Source: Pseudomonas asiatica (GTDB lineage: Bacteria > Pseudomonadota > Gammaproteobacteria > Pseudomonadales > Pseudomonadaceae). From it: DNA of 64,000 nt. The stretch spans positions 373,001 to 437,000 of the forward strand of contig NZ_CP157874.1 of the NCBI RefSeq assembly GCF_040214835.1, in the 5' to 3' direction. A program made the translations under genes and the position numbers. Below are positions 51,774 through 59,952 of the stretch, piece by piece (position 1 is the stretch's first letter; every line of letters begins with the position of its first letter). The notes under the pieces were generated by a model, which was given only the letters and a program-made list of their open reading frames with translations, was not told where the DNA came from and searched no databases.

Positions 51774-52697
51774 TCAGCCCAGCACATCCAGCGGTGATGC
51801 GCCCAACAGGCGGGCGTCCGTCTCTTCCTCCAGCAGCGTGCGCAGCAGCTCCACAGAGGCCTGCTGGCGCTGGGCATCGCGGAACACCAAGCCAACCTTC
51901 AGCGGTACCCGCGGCTCGCTCAACGGCTTCCACAGCAGCCCCTGGTCATCCTCGGCGGCCTCCTTGGCCCGCCCCGGCAGGATGGTGGCCAGCGCGGTAT
52001 GGGCCAGGCTGTCGAGAATCCCCGCCATGTTGTTCATCTCTGCCTGCACCTGCGGCCGACGCCCCTGGCTGGCCAGCTGCGCCTGCCAGATCTGGCGGAT
52101 CTGGAACTCCTCGCCCAGCATCAGCATGGGCAGCTCGGCGGCCTGGCGGATGGACACCTTCTTGAAGTCCTTCAGCGGGTGGGTAGCGGGGATGACGAGT
52201 TGCAGCTCATCTTCGTACAGCAGCAGACCATGCAGCCCCGGCTGGCGTGGCGGCAGGTAGCTGATACCGATGTCCAGGCTGCCATTGAGCAAGCGCCGTT
52301 CGATCTCCAGCCCCGACAATTCGTAGATCTGCACCACAAGGTGCGGCTGTGCCCTGCGCAGGCGATCGAGCAGCTGCGGCACCAGGCTCGGTCGCACGGT
52401 CTGCAGCACGCCGATGGCCAAAGTACGCAGCGACTGGCCCTTGAAGTTGCGCATGGCCTCGTGGGCTCGCTGCAGCCCGTCGAGCAGCGGCAGGGCGTGG
52501 TTGTACAGGGTGTGGGCGGCCAGAGTCGGCAGCAGCCGCTTGTTGCTGCGTTCGAACAGGCTCAGGTCGAGGCTGTGCTCCAGCTGGCGGATCTGCTGGG
52601 AAAGCGCTGGCTGGGACAGCGACAGGCGTTCGGCGGCGCGGCCCACGTGGCCTTCTTCATACACCGCGACGAAATAACGCAGTTGGCGGAAATCCAT
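51774..52697 (-). CDS. LysR-family transcriptional regulator
   Basis: A 307-residue regulator with the winged helix-turn-helix in the first 60 residues (MDFRQLRYFVAVYEEGHVGR, then LSLSQPALSQQIRQLEHSLD) and a periplasmic-binding-like effector domain from about residue 90. The effector is unknown. It is divergent from the aminotransferase gene, its most likely target by the usual LysR layout. A palindrome that could be its binding site covers its own start codon. It shares the terminator at 51733 with rsmY. Confidence 0.92.
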   Translation of the reverse strand: MDFRQLRYFVAVYEEGHVGRAAERLSLSQPALSQQIRQLEHSLDLSLFERSNKRLLPTLAAHTLYNHALPLLDGLQRAHEAMRNFKGQSLRTLAIGVLQTVRPSLVPQLLDRLRRAQPHLVVQIYELSGLEIERRLLNGSLDIGISYLPPRQPGLHGLLLYEDELQLVIPATHPLKDFKKVSIRQAAELPMLMLGEEFQIRQIWQAQLASQGRRPQVQAEMNNMAGILDSLAHTALATILPGRAKEAAEDDQGLLWKPLSEPRVPLKVGLVFRDAQRQQASVELLRTLLEEETDARLLGASPLDVLG

Positions 52698-52710
52698 AAG
52701 TGATACTTAT
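52696..52710. promoter_or_regulatory. LysR-box palindrome ATAAGTGATACTTAT
   Basis: A perfect 6-3-6 palindrome (arms ATAAGT/ACTTAT) with the T-N11-A form typical of LysR sites. It overlaps the start codon of the LysR gene, so bound protein could block its own expression. It is about 200 bases from the aminotransferase start. Confidence 0.55.
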
Positions 52711-52906
52711 CGAAAATGCTGGAAAAACGAAATGGTCGAAAACCCTCGCGAGGCCTAGTCTATCGCTGTATTCCAACGGGTTACAGCGATGAATCGATCG
52801 ATTGTTACCCCGGATGAAAAACCCTTTTGATAGGCAAGGCAAAATATCGAGTGCCGGCACCCAGACCGCACCGTGGCCGCCCCTGTCGTGATTGGTTGGA
52901 GCCCTG

Positions 52907-54187
52907 ATGAACCTGTTCAACCTGCGCCGCCCGGCCCCTGCCGCCGTCGCCGAGCCCAAGCGTGCGCCGGTGATCGTGCCGGAAGCGCCGCAGCTGTCGC
53001 GTGAGCGCCTGATGCCCAGCACCGAACGCGCAGCGCAGGTGTTCGTGCGTGGCCAGGGCTCCTGGTTGTGGGACAACGAAGGGCATGCCTACCTGGACTT
53101 CACCCAGGGTGGTGCAGTCAACAGCCTGGGCCACAGCCCCAGTGTGCTGGTGAAGGCGCTGGGCAACCAGGCCCAGGCGCTGATCAACCCGGGCTCGGGC
53201 TTCCACAGCCGTGGCCTGCTGGGGCTGGTCAACCGCCTGTGCCAGAGCACCGGCAGCGACCAGGCCTACCTGCTCAACAGCGGTGCCGAAGCCTGCGAAG
53301 GTGCGATCAAGCTGGCGCGCAAGTGGGGCCAACTGCACCGCAACGGCGCCTATCACATCATTACCGCCAGCCAGGCCTGCCATGGCCGCAGCCTGGGCGC
53401 GTTGTCGGCGTCCGACCCGCTGCCATGCAACCGCTGCGAGCCGGGCCTGCCGGGCTTCAGCAAGGTGCCGTTCAACGACTTGGCGGCGCTGCACGCCGAG
53501 GTGGACTCGCGCACCGTGGCGATCATGCTCGAGCCGATCCAGGGCGAGGCAGGTGTCATCCCGGCCACGCAGGAATACCTCAAGGGTGTGGAAACGCTGT
53601 GCCGCGAACTGGGCATCCTGCTGATCCTCGACGAGGTGCAGACCGGCATCGGCCGCTGTGGCGCGCTGCTGGCCGAGGAAACCTACGGCGTGCGCGCCGA
53701 CATCATCACCCTGGGCAAGGGTCTGGGCGGTGGCGTGCCGCTGGCGGCCTTGCTGGCCCGGGGCACGGCGTGCTGCGCCGAGCCTGGCGAACTGGAAGGC
53801 AGCCACCATGGCAACGCGCTGATGTGCGCCGCCGGCCTGGCCGTGCTGGATACCGTGCTGGAGCCTGGCTTCTTCGTTCAGGTACAGGACAACGGCCGCC
53901 ACCTGCGTGAAGGCCTGAGCCGGCTGGCCGGGCGTTATGGCCAGGGCGAAGTGCGCGGGCAAGGCCTGCTGTGGGCCCTGCAGATGAAAGAAAACCTAGC
54001 CCGCGAGCTGGTGGCGGCTACCCTGCACGAAGGCCTGCTGCTCAACGCACCGCAGGCGGATGTGGTGCGTTTTTCGCCAGCGCTGACCGTGAGCAAGGGC
54101 AACATCGACGAAATGCTGCTGCGCCTGGCCCGTGCCTTCGCCCGCCTGCACGCCCAGCAGCAGGCCCGCCGCGAAATGCCAGCCTAG
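52907..54187 (+). CDS. Class-III aminotransferase (acetylornithine/GABA type)
   Basis: A 426-residue PLP aminotransferase. Landmarks are the glycine-rich SGAEACEGAIKLARKWG, LEPIQGEAGVIP, the cofactor aspartate in LLILDEVQTGIGRCG and the PLP lysine in ITLGKGLGGGVPLAA (about residue 270). It resembles ArgD/GabT-like enzymes annotated as aspartate aminotransferase family; the amino donor cannot be fixed. The N-terminal 30 residues (MNLFNLRRPAPAAVAEPKRA) extend beyond the usual start. The ATG at 52907 has GGAG upstream. Divergent from the LysR gene. Confidence 0.9.
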   Translation: MNLFNLRRPAPAAVAEPKRAPVIVPEAPQLSRERLMPSTERAAQVFVRGQGSWLWDNEGHAYLDFTQGGAVNSLGHSPSVLVKALGNQAQALINPGSGFHSRGLLGLVNRLCQSTGSDQAYLLNSGAEACEGAIKLARKWGQLHRNGAYHIITASQACHGRSLGALSASDPLPCNRCEPGLPGFSKVPFNDLAALHAEVDSRTVAIMLEPIQGEAGVIPATQEYLKGVETLCRELGILLILDEVQTGIGRCGALLAEETYGVRADIITLGKGLGGGVPLAALLARGTACCAEPGELEGSHHGNALMCAAGLAVLDTVLEPGFFVQVQDNGRHLREGLSRLAGRYGQGEVRGQGLLWALQMKENLARELVAATLHEGLLLNAPQADVVRFSPALTVSKGNIDEMLLRLARAFARLHAQQQARREMPA

Positions 54188-54237
54188 CGGCCTGGTGACA
54201 TCGAGAATTCTACGAACCGTCTGGCGTTCCTGCGCAT

Positions 54238-54277
54238 CGCCCTTGGCCTGTTTCATTCGGCCCGGGGCGTTTTTTTT
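54238..54277 (+). terminator. Rho-independent terminator of aminotransferase gene
   Basis: CGCCC-TT-GGCC pairs with GGCC-CG-GGGCG around a ten-base loop, followed by eight T residues, about 50 bases after the stop codon. Confidence 0.85.
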
Positions 54278-54339
54278 GCCTGTTGAACCTCTGTGGCGGG
54301 CGGCTAGTCTCTGATGTAACCCCTTCAGGAGAAACTCGC

Positions 54340-54498
54340 ATGGACTTTATACGCATCATCATCGCCATCATCCTGCCACCGCTGGGCGTGTTCCTGCAGG
54401 TGGGGTTTGGCGGGGCGTTCTGGCTGAATATCTTGCTGACCTTGCTGGGGTATATTCCGGGGATCGTGCATGCGGTGTATATCATCGCCAAGCGCTGA
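54340..54498 (+). CDS. Pmp3/YqaE family small membrane protein
   Basis: A 52-residue protein with two membrane helices: IIIAIILPPLGVFLQVG and FWLNILLTLLGYIPGIVHAV. This is the complete form of the UPF0057/Pmp3 family, known from yeast and plants to affect membrane potential and salt stress; in bacteria the role is unclear. AGGAG lies eight bases before the ATG at 54340. It is isolated, with a terminator before it and a repeat after it. Confidence 0.92.
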   Translation: MDFIRIIIAIILPPLGVFLQVGFGGAFWLNILLTLLGYIPGIVHAVYIIAKR

Positions 54499-54505
54499 GA
54501 TTTTT

Positions 54506-54624
54506 GGGGCTGCTTTGCAGCCCATCGCGACACAAGGCCGCTCCTACAGGTACAGCGCCACATTCGGGCTTGTGCGATCCCTGTAGGAGCGGCCTTGTGT
54601 CGCGATGGGCCGCAAAGCGGCCCC
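54506..54624. repeat. REP-like inverted pair, family A
   Basis: Facing copies in the convergent gap between the Pmp3-like gene and pqqH. Confidence 0.85.
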
Positions 54625-54630
54625 AGAATC

Positions 54631-56454
54631 TCAGCCCTCCAACACCCGGCAATAGAACTTCCACTCTTCTTCCAAGGCATGCGCCAGGTTCTCCGCCTTG
54701 CGGAACCCATGACGCTCCCCCGCATAGAAATGCCCTTCGGCCTCTATCCCGTTAGCCTGCAACGCCGCCAGCATCGACCGCGTCTGCTCCGGCACCACCA
54801 CCGCATCCAGCTCACCCTGGAAGAAAATCACCGGTACCTTGATCTGCCCCGCATGCAGCAGCGGCGTACGCTGGCGATAGCGCTCGGCATCCTGCAGCGG
54901 ATCGCCGATCAGCCAGTCCAGGTAGTCCCCTTCGAACTTGTGGGTGGCCCGGCCCAGGGCAACCGGGTCGCTGACCCCGTACAGGCTGGCGCCAGCGCGG
55001 AACACATCATGGAACGCCAGGGCGCACAGTGTGGTGTAGCCGCCCGCGCTACCGCCGCGGATGAACGCCTTGCGGCTGTCGACCAGCCCACGTCCGGCCA
55101 GGTATTCCACCGCCGCGCAAGCATCGGCCACATCGCTTTCGCCCCAGCGCAGATGCAAGGCCTGGCGGTATTCACGGCCATAGCCGGTGCTGCCCCGGTA
55201 GTTCAGGTCGGCGACGGCGAAGCCGCGTTGGGTCCAGTACTGGATGCGCGGGTCGAGCACGGGATAACAGGCCGAAGTCGGCCCGCCGTGGATGAACACC
55301 ACCAGCGGCGCGGCCCCTTGCGAGCGGGCTGCCGGGTAGAAGAAGCCATGGGCGCGGTGGCCGTCACTGCCGTAGTGGATCGACTGTGGCAGGCTGATAT
55401 GCCTTGCCGGCAGTATTTCGGCGCCACCAGCCAATACGCTGACCTCGTGGTTGCTGCGGGCGATGGCGATGACCGCCGGCGGGCTGATCGGCGAGGCGGC
55501 AATCGCGTACAGGTGTTCGGCATCCATGGCCAGGCTGCGAAAACGCGTGTAGGCGCTGGCGAAACGCTCCAGGCGGCCATCGGCAGTACGCAGCCCCAGT
55601 TGCCCGAAGCCGTCTTCGAACCAGCTGGCCAGATAGCTTTGTGGCCCCAGCGCCAACCAGGTACTGGCGCCCAGTTGCCAGGGTGCCGCAGCGTGGTCCG
55701 CGGGCTCGGCAGGCAGGGCCTGCCAGCAGCCATCGACCTCGCCCCAGGGTTGCCAGAAGCCATTGCGGTCAGACAGGCAGTAGAGTCGGCCTTCGCTATC
55801 GAAGCGCGGCTGCTGCAGCGATTCGTCAGCGCCGGCCACACATTGCGCGGGCCCCCAGCGGCCACTTGCATCACGTGTGCGGCACATCAGCCTGGTGACG
55901 GTCCAGGGTTGTGCCGGGCGGTCCCATTCGACCCACGCCAGGCGCTGGCCGTCGGTACTCACCGTAGGCGAGGCATAGAAGTCGGCACCCTCGGCGAGTA
56001 CTTCGCGGGCTTGTTCCCCCAGGGTGACCAGGCGATGCTCGACCCGTTCGCCATGCTGCTCCTCGACCGCCAGCACCAGGCCGTCGTGCCACTGCACATC
56101 GCCATAGCGGCAGCTGGCATCATCGGTCAGGGCACGCGGTACCGCGCCTTCCAGGGCCTGGGTATAGACCTGCTGGTCCTTTTCGTTGACGAACAGTAGC
56201 CCGTCACCACCCAGGCAAAAACTGCCACCGCCGTATTCGTACACCCGGCTACGCACGCTGAAGCCATCGGGGGTCAGGCAGCGGGCCTGCTGGTGCTGCC
56301 AGTGCCAGATGCGACAGGCACCATCGGCCGGGCGAAACTCGTTCCAGAACAGCCCCGCGGCGCTGACCTTGAGTTCGGCGAAGTCAGTGCCGGCAGCAAC
56401 TGCCTGGGCCGCGCTGAACTCAGCCGCGGACGATGACACGGGAGTTTCGTTCAT
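54631..56454 (-). CDS. pqqH: S9 prolyl oligopeptidase-family protein PqqH
   Basis: The 607-residue protein has an N-terminal beta-propeller-like part (about 1-350) and a C-terminal alpha/beta hydrolase domain. The nucleophile elbow is [15 protein letters not shown] (about residue 463), the oxyanion region is [16 protein letters not shown], and the catalytic Asp and His lie in [14 protein letters not shown] and [12 protein letters not shown]. No signal peptide. It starts inside the end of pqqE (35-base overlap), so it belongs to the pqq operon, as P. aeruginosa pqqH does (from memory). A role in PqqA peptide processing or turnover is plausible but inferred from position. Confidence 0.85.
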   Translation of the reverse strand: MNETPVSSSAAEFSAAQAVAAGTDFAELKVSAAGLFWNEFRPADGACRIWHWQHQQARCLTPDGFSVRSRVYEYGGGSFCLGGDGLLFVNEKDQQVYTQALEGAVPRALTDDASCRYGDVQWHDGLVLAVEEQHGERVEHRLVTLGEQAREVLAEGADFYASPTVSTDGQRLAWVEWDRPAQPWTVTRLMCRTRDASGRWGPAQCVAGADESLQQPRFDSEGRLYCLSDRNGFWQPWGEVDGCWQALPAEPADHAAAPWQLGASTWLALGPQSYLASWFEDGFGQLGLRTADGRLERFASAYTRFRSLAMDAEHLYAIAASPISPPAVIAIARSNHEVSVLAGGAEILPARHISLPQSIHYGSDGHRAHGFFYPAARSQGAAPLVVFIHGGPTSACYPVLDPRIQYWTQRGFAVADLNYRGSTGYGREYRQALHLRWGESDVADACAAVEYLAGRGLVDSRKAFIRGGSAGGYTTLCALAFHDVFRAGASLYGVSDPVALGRATHKFEGDYLDWLIGDPLQDAERYRQRTPLLHAGQIKVPVIFFQGELDAVVVPEQTRSMLAALQANGIEAEGHFYAGERHGFRKAENLAHALEEEWKFYCRVLEG

Positions 56455-57580
56455 TGCGGAAGGTCATCTCTTCAATGGTGAGCTGGGCGCTTTCCGCCTC
56501 CTCGCGGGCCTTGAGGATGATGCCGTGGTCGGCCGACTTGGCGCACACCGGGTCGGCGTTGCTGGCATCGCCGGTGAGCATGAAGGCCTGGCAGCGGCAG
56601 CCGCCGAAGTCCTTTTCCTTCTCGTCGCAGGAACGGCAGGGTTCGGGCATCCACTCATAGCCGCGGAAGCGGTTGAAGCCGAACGAGTCGTACCAGATGT
56701 GGTGCAGGTCGTGGTCGCGCACGTTGGGGAACTGCACCGGCAACTGGCGCGCGCCATGGCAGGGCAGGGCGGTGCCGTCCGGAGTGATGGTGAGGAACAG
56801 GCTGCCCCAGCCATTCATGCAGGCCTTGGGGCGCTCCTCGTAGTAGTCCGGGGTGACGAAGATCAGCTTGCACGGGTTGCCCTCGGCCTTGAGCTTGTCC
56901 CGGTACTCGTTGGTGATGCGTTCGGCCCGTTCCAGCTGCGCGCGGGTCGGCAGCAGGCCCAGCCGGTTGAGGTGGGCCCAGCCGTAGAACTGGCAGGTGG
57001 CAAGCTCGACGAAGTCGGCTTCCAGTGCGATGCACAGCTCGATGATGCGGTCGATCTTGTCGATGTTGTGCCGGTGGGTGACGAAGTTGAGCACCATCGG
57101 GTAGCCATGGGCCTTCACCGCACGGGCCATTTCCAGCTTTTGCGCAAAGGCCTTCTTCGAGCCGGCCAGCAGGTTGTTGACCTGCTCGTCGCTGGCCTGG
57201 AAGCTGATCTGGATATGGTCCAGGCCGGCCTTCTTGAAGTCGGCGATGCGCGCCTCGGTCAGGCCGATGCCCGAGGTGATCAGGTTGGTGTAGTAGCCCA
57301 GCCGGCGGGCCTCGCCGATCAGTTCGGCGAGGTCCTGGCGTACCAGCGGTTCTCCGCCGGAAAAGCCGATTTGCGCGGCACCCATTTCCCGGGCTTCGGC
57401 CATCACCTTGAACCACTGCGCGGTGCTCAGCTCCTGGCCCTGGGCGGCGAAGTCCAGCGGGTTGGAGCAGTACGGGCATTGCAGCGGGCAGCGGTAGGTC
57501 AGCTCGGCCAGCAGCCACAGCGGCAGGCCGACTGCGGGCGTGGGCGGTAACTCAGGCGAGGACGATCCAGTGTTCGGCAC
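56420..57580 (-). CDS. pqqE: PQQ biosynthesis radical SAM enzyme PqqE
   Basis: PqqE makes the C-C cross-link between Glu and Tyr of the PqqA peptide, the first step of PQQ synthesis. The 386-residue protein has the radical SAM cysteines in [17 protein letters not shown] and a C-terminal SPASM cluster region ([19 protein letters not shown]). The GTG at 57580 is taken as start because GGAGG lies six bases upstream; it overlaps the end of pqqD by 29 bases. An ATG further up lies deep inside pqqD and is rejected. Confidence 0.95.
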   Translation of the reverse strand: MPNTGSSSPELPPTPAVGLPLWLLAELTYRCPLQCPYCSNPLDFAAQGQELSTAQWFKVMAEAREMGAAQIGFSGGEPLVRQDLAELIGEARRLGYYTNLITSGIGLTEARIADFKKAGLDHIQISFQASDEQVNNLLAGSKKAFAQKLEMARAVKAHGYPMVLNFVTHRHNIDKIDRIIELCIALEADFVELATCQFYGWAHLNRLGLLPTRAQLERAERITNEYRDKLKAEGNPCKLIFVTPDYYEERPKACMNGWGSLFLTITPDGTALPCHGARQLPVQFPNVRDHDLHHIWYDSFGFNRFRGYEWMPEPCRSCDEKEKDFGGCRCQAFMLTGDASNADPVCAKSADHGIILKAREEAESAQLTIEEMTFRNERNSRVIVRG

Positions 57581-57827
57581 GGGCCACCTCCATGAACTGC
57601 TCGATGTCATCGGCCACTTCCGGGACACCGGGGAACTGTTGTTCGAGTTCGCTGATGATCGCGGCAACGTCGCGTTGGCCGTCGATCAGGCCACCGATCA
57701 GGGCCGCGCTGTCGTTGAGCTTGATCATGCCCTCGGGGTACAGCAGCACATGGCCCTTTTGCGCCGGCTCGTACTGGAAGCGGTAGCCGGGGCGCCAGGC
57801 TGGCACTTGATTACGGTCGAAACTCAT
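57552..57827 (-). CDS. pqqD: PqqA-binding chaperone PqqD
   Basis: A 91-residue winged-helix-like protein that binds the PqqA peptide and presents it to PqqE. The sequence ([20 protein letters not shown], then [20 protein letters not shown]) is typical. The ATG at 57827 overlaps the pqqC stop codon by four bases (ATGA); an ATG at 57848 is inside pqqC and not needed. Confidence 0.96.
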   Translation of the reverse strand: MSFDRNQVPAWRPGYRFQYEPAQKGHVLLYPEGMIKLNDSAALIGGLIDGQRDVAAIISELEQQFPGVPEVADDIEQFMEVARAEHWIVLA

Positions 57828-58579
57828 AGGGTGATCCCTTTGTGCCACACCCGTTCCTGGGTGACGGAGTGATAGGGCGGGCGGTTCAGCTCGTAGGCCA
57901 TGCTCATGGCGTCGAGCATGCTCCAGAGAATATCCAGCTTGAACTGCAGTATCTCCAGCATACGCTCCTGGCCCGCGCGGGTGGTGTAGTGCTGCAAGGT
58001 AATCGCCAGGCCGTGCTCCACGTCACGCCGGGCCTGGCCCAGGCGGGTGCGGAAGTATTCGTAGCCGGCCGGGTCGATCCACGGGTAGTGCTGCGGCCAG
58101 CTGTCCAGGCGCGACTGGTGGATCTGCGGGGCGAACAGCTCGGTCAGCGAGCTGCTGGCCGCTTCCTGCCAACTGGCCCGGCGGGCGAAGTTGACGTAGG
58201 CGTCCACGGCAAAGCGTACACCGGGCAGTACCAGCTCCTGGGAGCGCAGCTGGTCCGGGTCCAGGCCCACGGCCTGGCCCAGGCGCAGCCAGGCTTCGAT
58301 ACCACCGTCCTCGCCGGGCGCGCCATCGTGGTCGAGCAGGCGCTGGATCCACTCGCGGCGTACTTCGCGGTCCGGGCAGTTGGCCAGGATCGCGGCATCC
58401 TTCATCGGGATGTTGACCTGGTAGTAGAAGCGGTTGGCCACCCAGCCCTGGATCTGTTCGCGGGTGGCGCGACCCTGATACATCGCCACGTGGTACGGGT
58501 GATGAATGTGATAGTAGGCGCCCTTGGCGCGCAGGGCCTGCTCGAATTCGGCAGGGGACATTGGCAGTGCGTCGCTCAT
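57824..58579 (-). CDS. pqqC: Pyrroloquinoline-quinone synthase PqqC
   Basis: Cofactorless oxidase of 251 residues that closes the ring and performs the final eight-electron oxidation to PQQ. It is an all-helical, heme-oxygenase-like protein; [20 protein letters not shown] and [16 protein letters not shown] near the N-terminus and the histidine-rich segments form the active site in the family. Length matches the family. A repeat pair separates it from pqqB. Confidence 0.97.
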   Translation of the reverse strand: MSDALPMSPAEFEQALRAKGAYYHIHHPYHVAMYQGRATREQIQGWVANRFYYQVNIPMKDAAILANCPDREVRREWIQRLLDHDGAPGEDGGIEAWLRLGQAVGLDPDQLRSQELVLPGVRFAVDAYVNFARRASWQEAASSSLTELFAPQIHQSRLDSWPQHYPWIDPAGYEYFRTRLGQARRDVEHGLAITLQHYTTRAGQERMLEILQFKLDILWSMLDAMSMAYELNRPPYHSVTQERVWHKGITL

Positions 58580-58616
58580 TCGGCTGGCTCCTGTATAGCT
58601 GAGTCTCGGCGCGATC

Positions 58617-58705
58617 CCTGTGGGAGCGGGTTTACCCGCGAACACCGGCGAAGCCGGTGCCATACACTGTGTGGGATTCTTCGCGGGTGAACCCGCTCCC
58701 ACAGG
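58617..58705. repeat. REP-like pair, family B, reversed order
   Basis: Outward order (CCTGTGGGAGCGGGTTTACC first, ...CCCGCTCCCACAGG last) between pqqB and pqqC, inside what is otherwise one transcription unit. Confidence 0.85.
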
Positions 58706-58732
58706 GCCTGTGTTGCTTGTGCAATCTGGCTG

Positions 58733-59644
58733 TTACAACTCGATACTCATGCCATCAAAGGCCACTTCCACACCCCGGCGCAGCACTTCGGCACGCTCGG
58801 GCGAGTCTTCGTCGAGAATCGGGTTGGTGTTGTTGATGTGGATAAGTACCTTGCGCTGGCGCGGGAAGCCATCCAGCACCTCCAGCATGCCGCCGGGGCC
58901 GTTCTGCGCCAGGTGGCCCATTTCGCGGCCGGTGCGGGTGCCCACGCCACGGCGCTGCATTTCATCATCTTCCCACAGGGTGCCGTCGACCAGCAGGCAG
59001 TCGGCGCCGTGCATCATCGTCAGCAGCTTGTCGTCCACCTGGCCCAGGCCCGGGGCGTAGAACAGCTTGCCGCCGGTGCGGGTGTCCTCTACCAGCAGGC
59101 CAAGGTTGTCTCCCGGGTGCGGGTCGAAGCGGTGCGGCGAGTAGGGCGGCGCGGCGCTGCGCAGGGGGAACGGGGTGAAGCGCAGGTTGGGGCAGGCGTC
59201 GATGACGAAGCTGCCTTCCAGCTCGATGCGGTTCCACTGCAGGCCGCCGTTCCAGTGGCTGAGCATGTTGAACAGCGGGAAGCCGGTGGTCAGGTCCTGG
59301 TGGACCATGTCGGTGCACCACACCTGGTGCGGGCAGCCTTCGCGCAGGCTGAGCAGGCCGGTGGTGTGGTCGATCTGGCTGTCCAGCAGGATGATGGCGT
59401 TGATGCCGGTGTCGCGCAGGGCGCGGGCCGGCTGCATCGGCGCAAAGGCCTGGAGCTGGGCGCGAATGTCGGGCGAGGCATTGCACAGCACCCAGTGCAC
59501 GCCGTCGTCGGACAGGGCGATGGACGACTGGGTGCGTGGCGTGGCACGCAGGGTGCCGTCACGCAAGCCCTTGCAGTTGACGCAGTTGCAGTTCCACTGT
59601 GGGAACCCGCCGCCGGCGGCGGAACCGAGAACCTGGATGTACAT
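58733..59644 (-). CDS. pqqB: PQQ biosynthesis protein PqqB
   Basis: A 303-residue metallo-beta-lactamase-fold protein; recent work on the family assigns it the hydroxylation of the tyrosine moiety. It opens [19 protein letters not shown] with the CNC...C cysteine cluster ([10 protein letters not shown]) that binds zinc. The metal-site segment is [13 protein letters not shown], where the usual first histidines are changed as in other PqqB proteins. The ATG at 59644 is preferred to GTG at 59650. Confidence 0.96.
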   Translation of the reverse strand: MYIQVLGSAAGGGFPQWNCNCVNCKGLRDGTLRATPRTQSSIALSDDGVHWVLCNASPDIRAQLQAFAPMQPARALRDTGINAIILLDSQIDHTTGLLSLREGCPHQVWCTDMVHQDLTTGFPLFNMLSHWNGGLQWNRIELEGSFVIDACPNLRFTPFPLRSAAPPYSPHRFDPHPGDNLGLLVEDTRTGGKLFYAPGLGQVDDKLLTMMHGADCLLVDGTLWEDDEMQRRGVGTRTGREMGHLAQNGPGGMLEVLDGFPRQRKVLIHINNTNPILDEDSPERAEVLRRGVEVAFDGMSIEL

Positions 59645-59671
59645 GGCCACTCTCTCTGCAGAAACCGTAGC

Positions 59672-59708
59672 GAAAAAACGAAAACGCCCCGGCAGGCCGA
59701 GGCGTTGA
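59672..59708 (-). terminator. Leaky terminator between pqqA and pqqB
   Basis: Read on the minus strand: AACGCC.CGGC...GCCG.GGCGTT stem followed by TTTTCGTTTTTT, 14 bases past the pqqA stop codon. A strong stem here would make pqqA RNA far more abundant than pqqBCDE RNA, as expected for a substrate peptide. Confidence 0.8.
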
Positions 59709-59722
59709 ACCGTAAGCCGGGC

Positions 59723-59794
59723 TTAGCGGTTGGCGAAGTACATGGTGACTTCGAAGCCGATGCGCAGATCAGTGTATGCAGGTTTGGTCCACAT
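59723..59794 (-). CDS. pqqA: PQQ precursor peptide PqqA
   Basis: A 23-residue peptide, [20 protein letters not shown] followed by ANR. Glu15 and Tyr19 are the residues fused into PQQ (E-x3-Y). AAGGAG lies before the ATG. It is followed by a hairpin terminator and then pqqB. Confidence 0.98.
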
Positions 59795-59923
59795 GGAATT
59801 ACTCCTTCCGGATGAGGGGGTGGGTTTGTCAGCTACTACTTGGGTACCGCCATTGGCTGGAGGTTCCCATGGTTGGGATTGCGCTATCTTACAAGAAAAA
59901 TTTGTACCGAAAGGTTAATTATT

Positions 59924-59946
59924 CGAAAACTCCGTTGCGGTTTTCG
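59924..59946. promoter_or_regulatory. Inverted repeat between pqqF and pqqA
   Basis: CGAAAAC and GTTTTCG are perfect 7-base arms with a nine-base centre, seven bases past the pqqF stop codon and about 130 bases before pqqA. There is no T run, so it looks more like a protein site than a terminator. A possible -10 for pqqA is TAAGAT (minus strand, about 59887-59892). Confidence 0.35.
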
Positions 59947-59952
59947 TAACAA

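Noticed and set aside
51604..52260. Plus-strand open frames through the rsmY region
   Set aside because: They run through the rsmY hairpins and terminator and then antisense to the LysR gene; the composition is not that of a protein gene.
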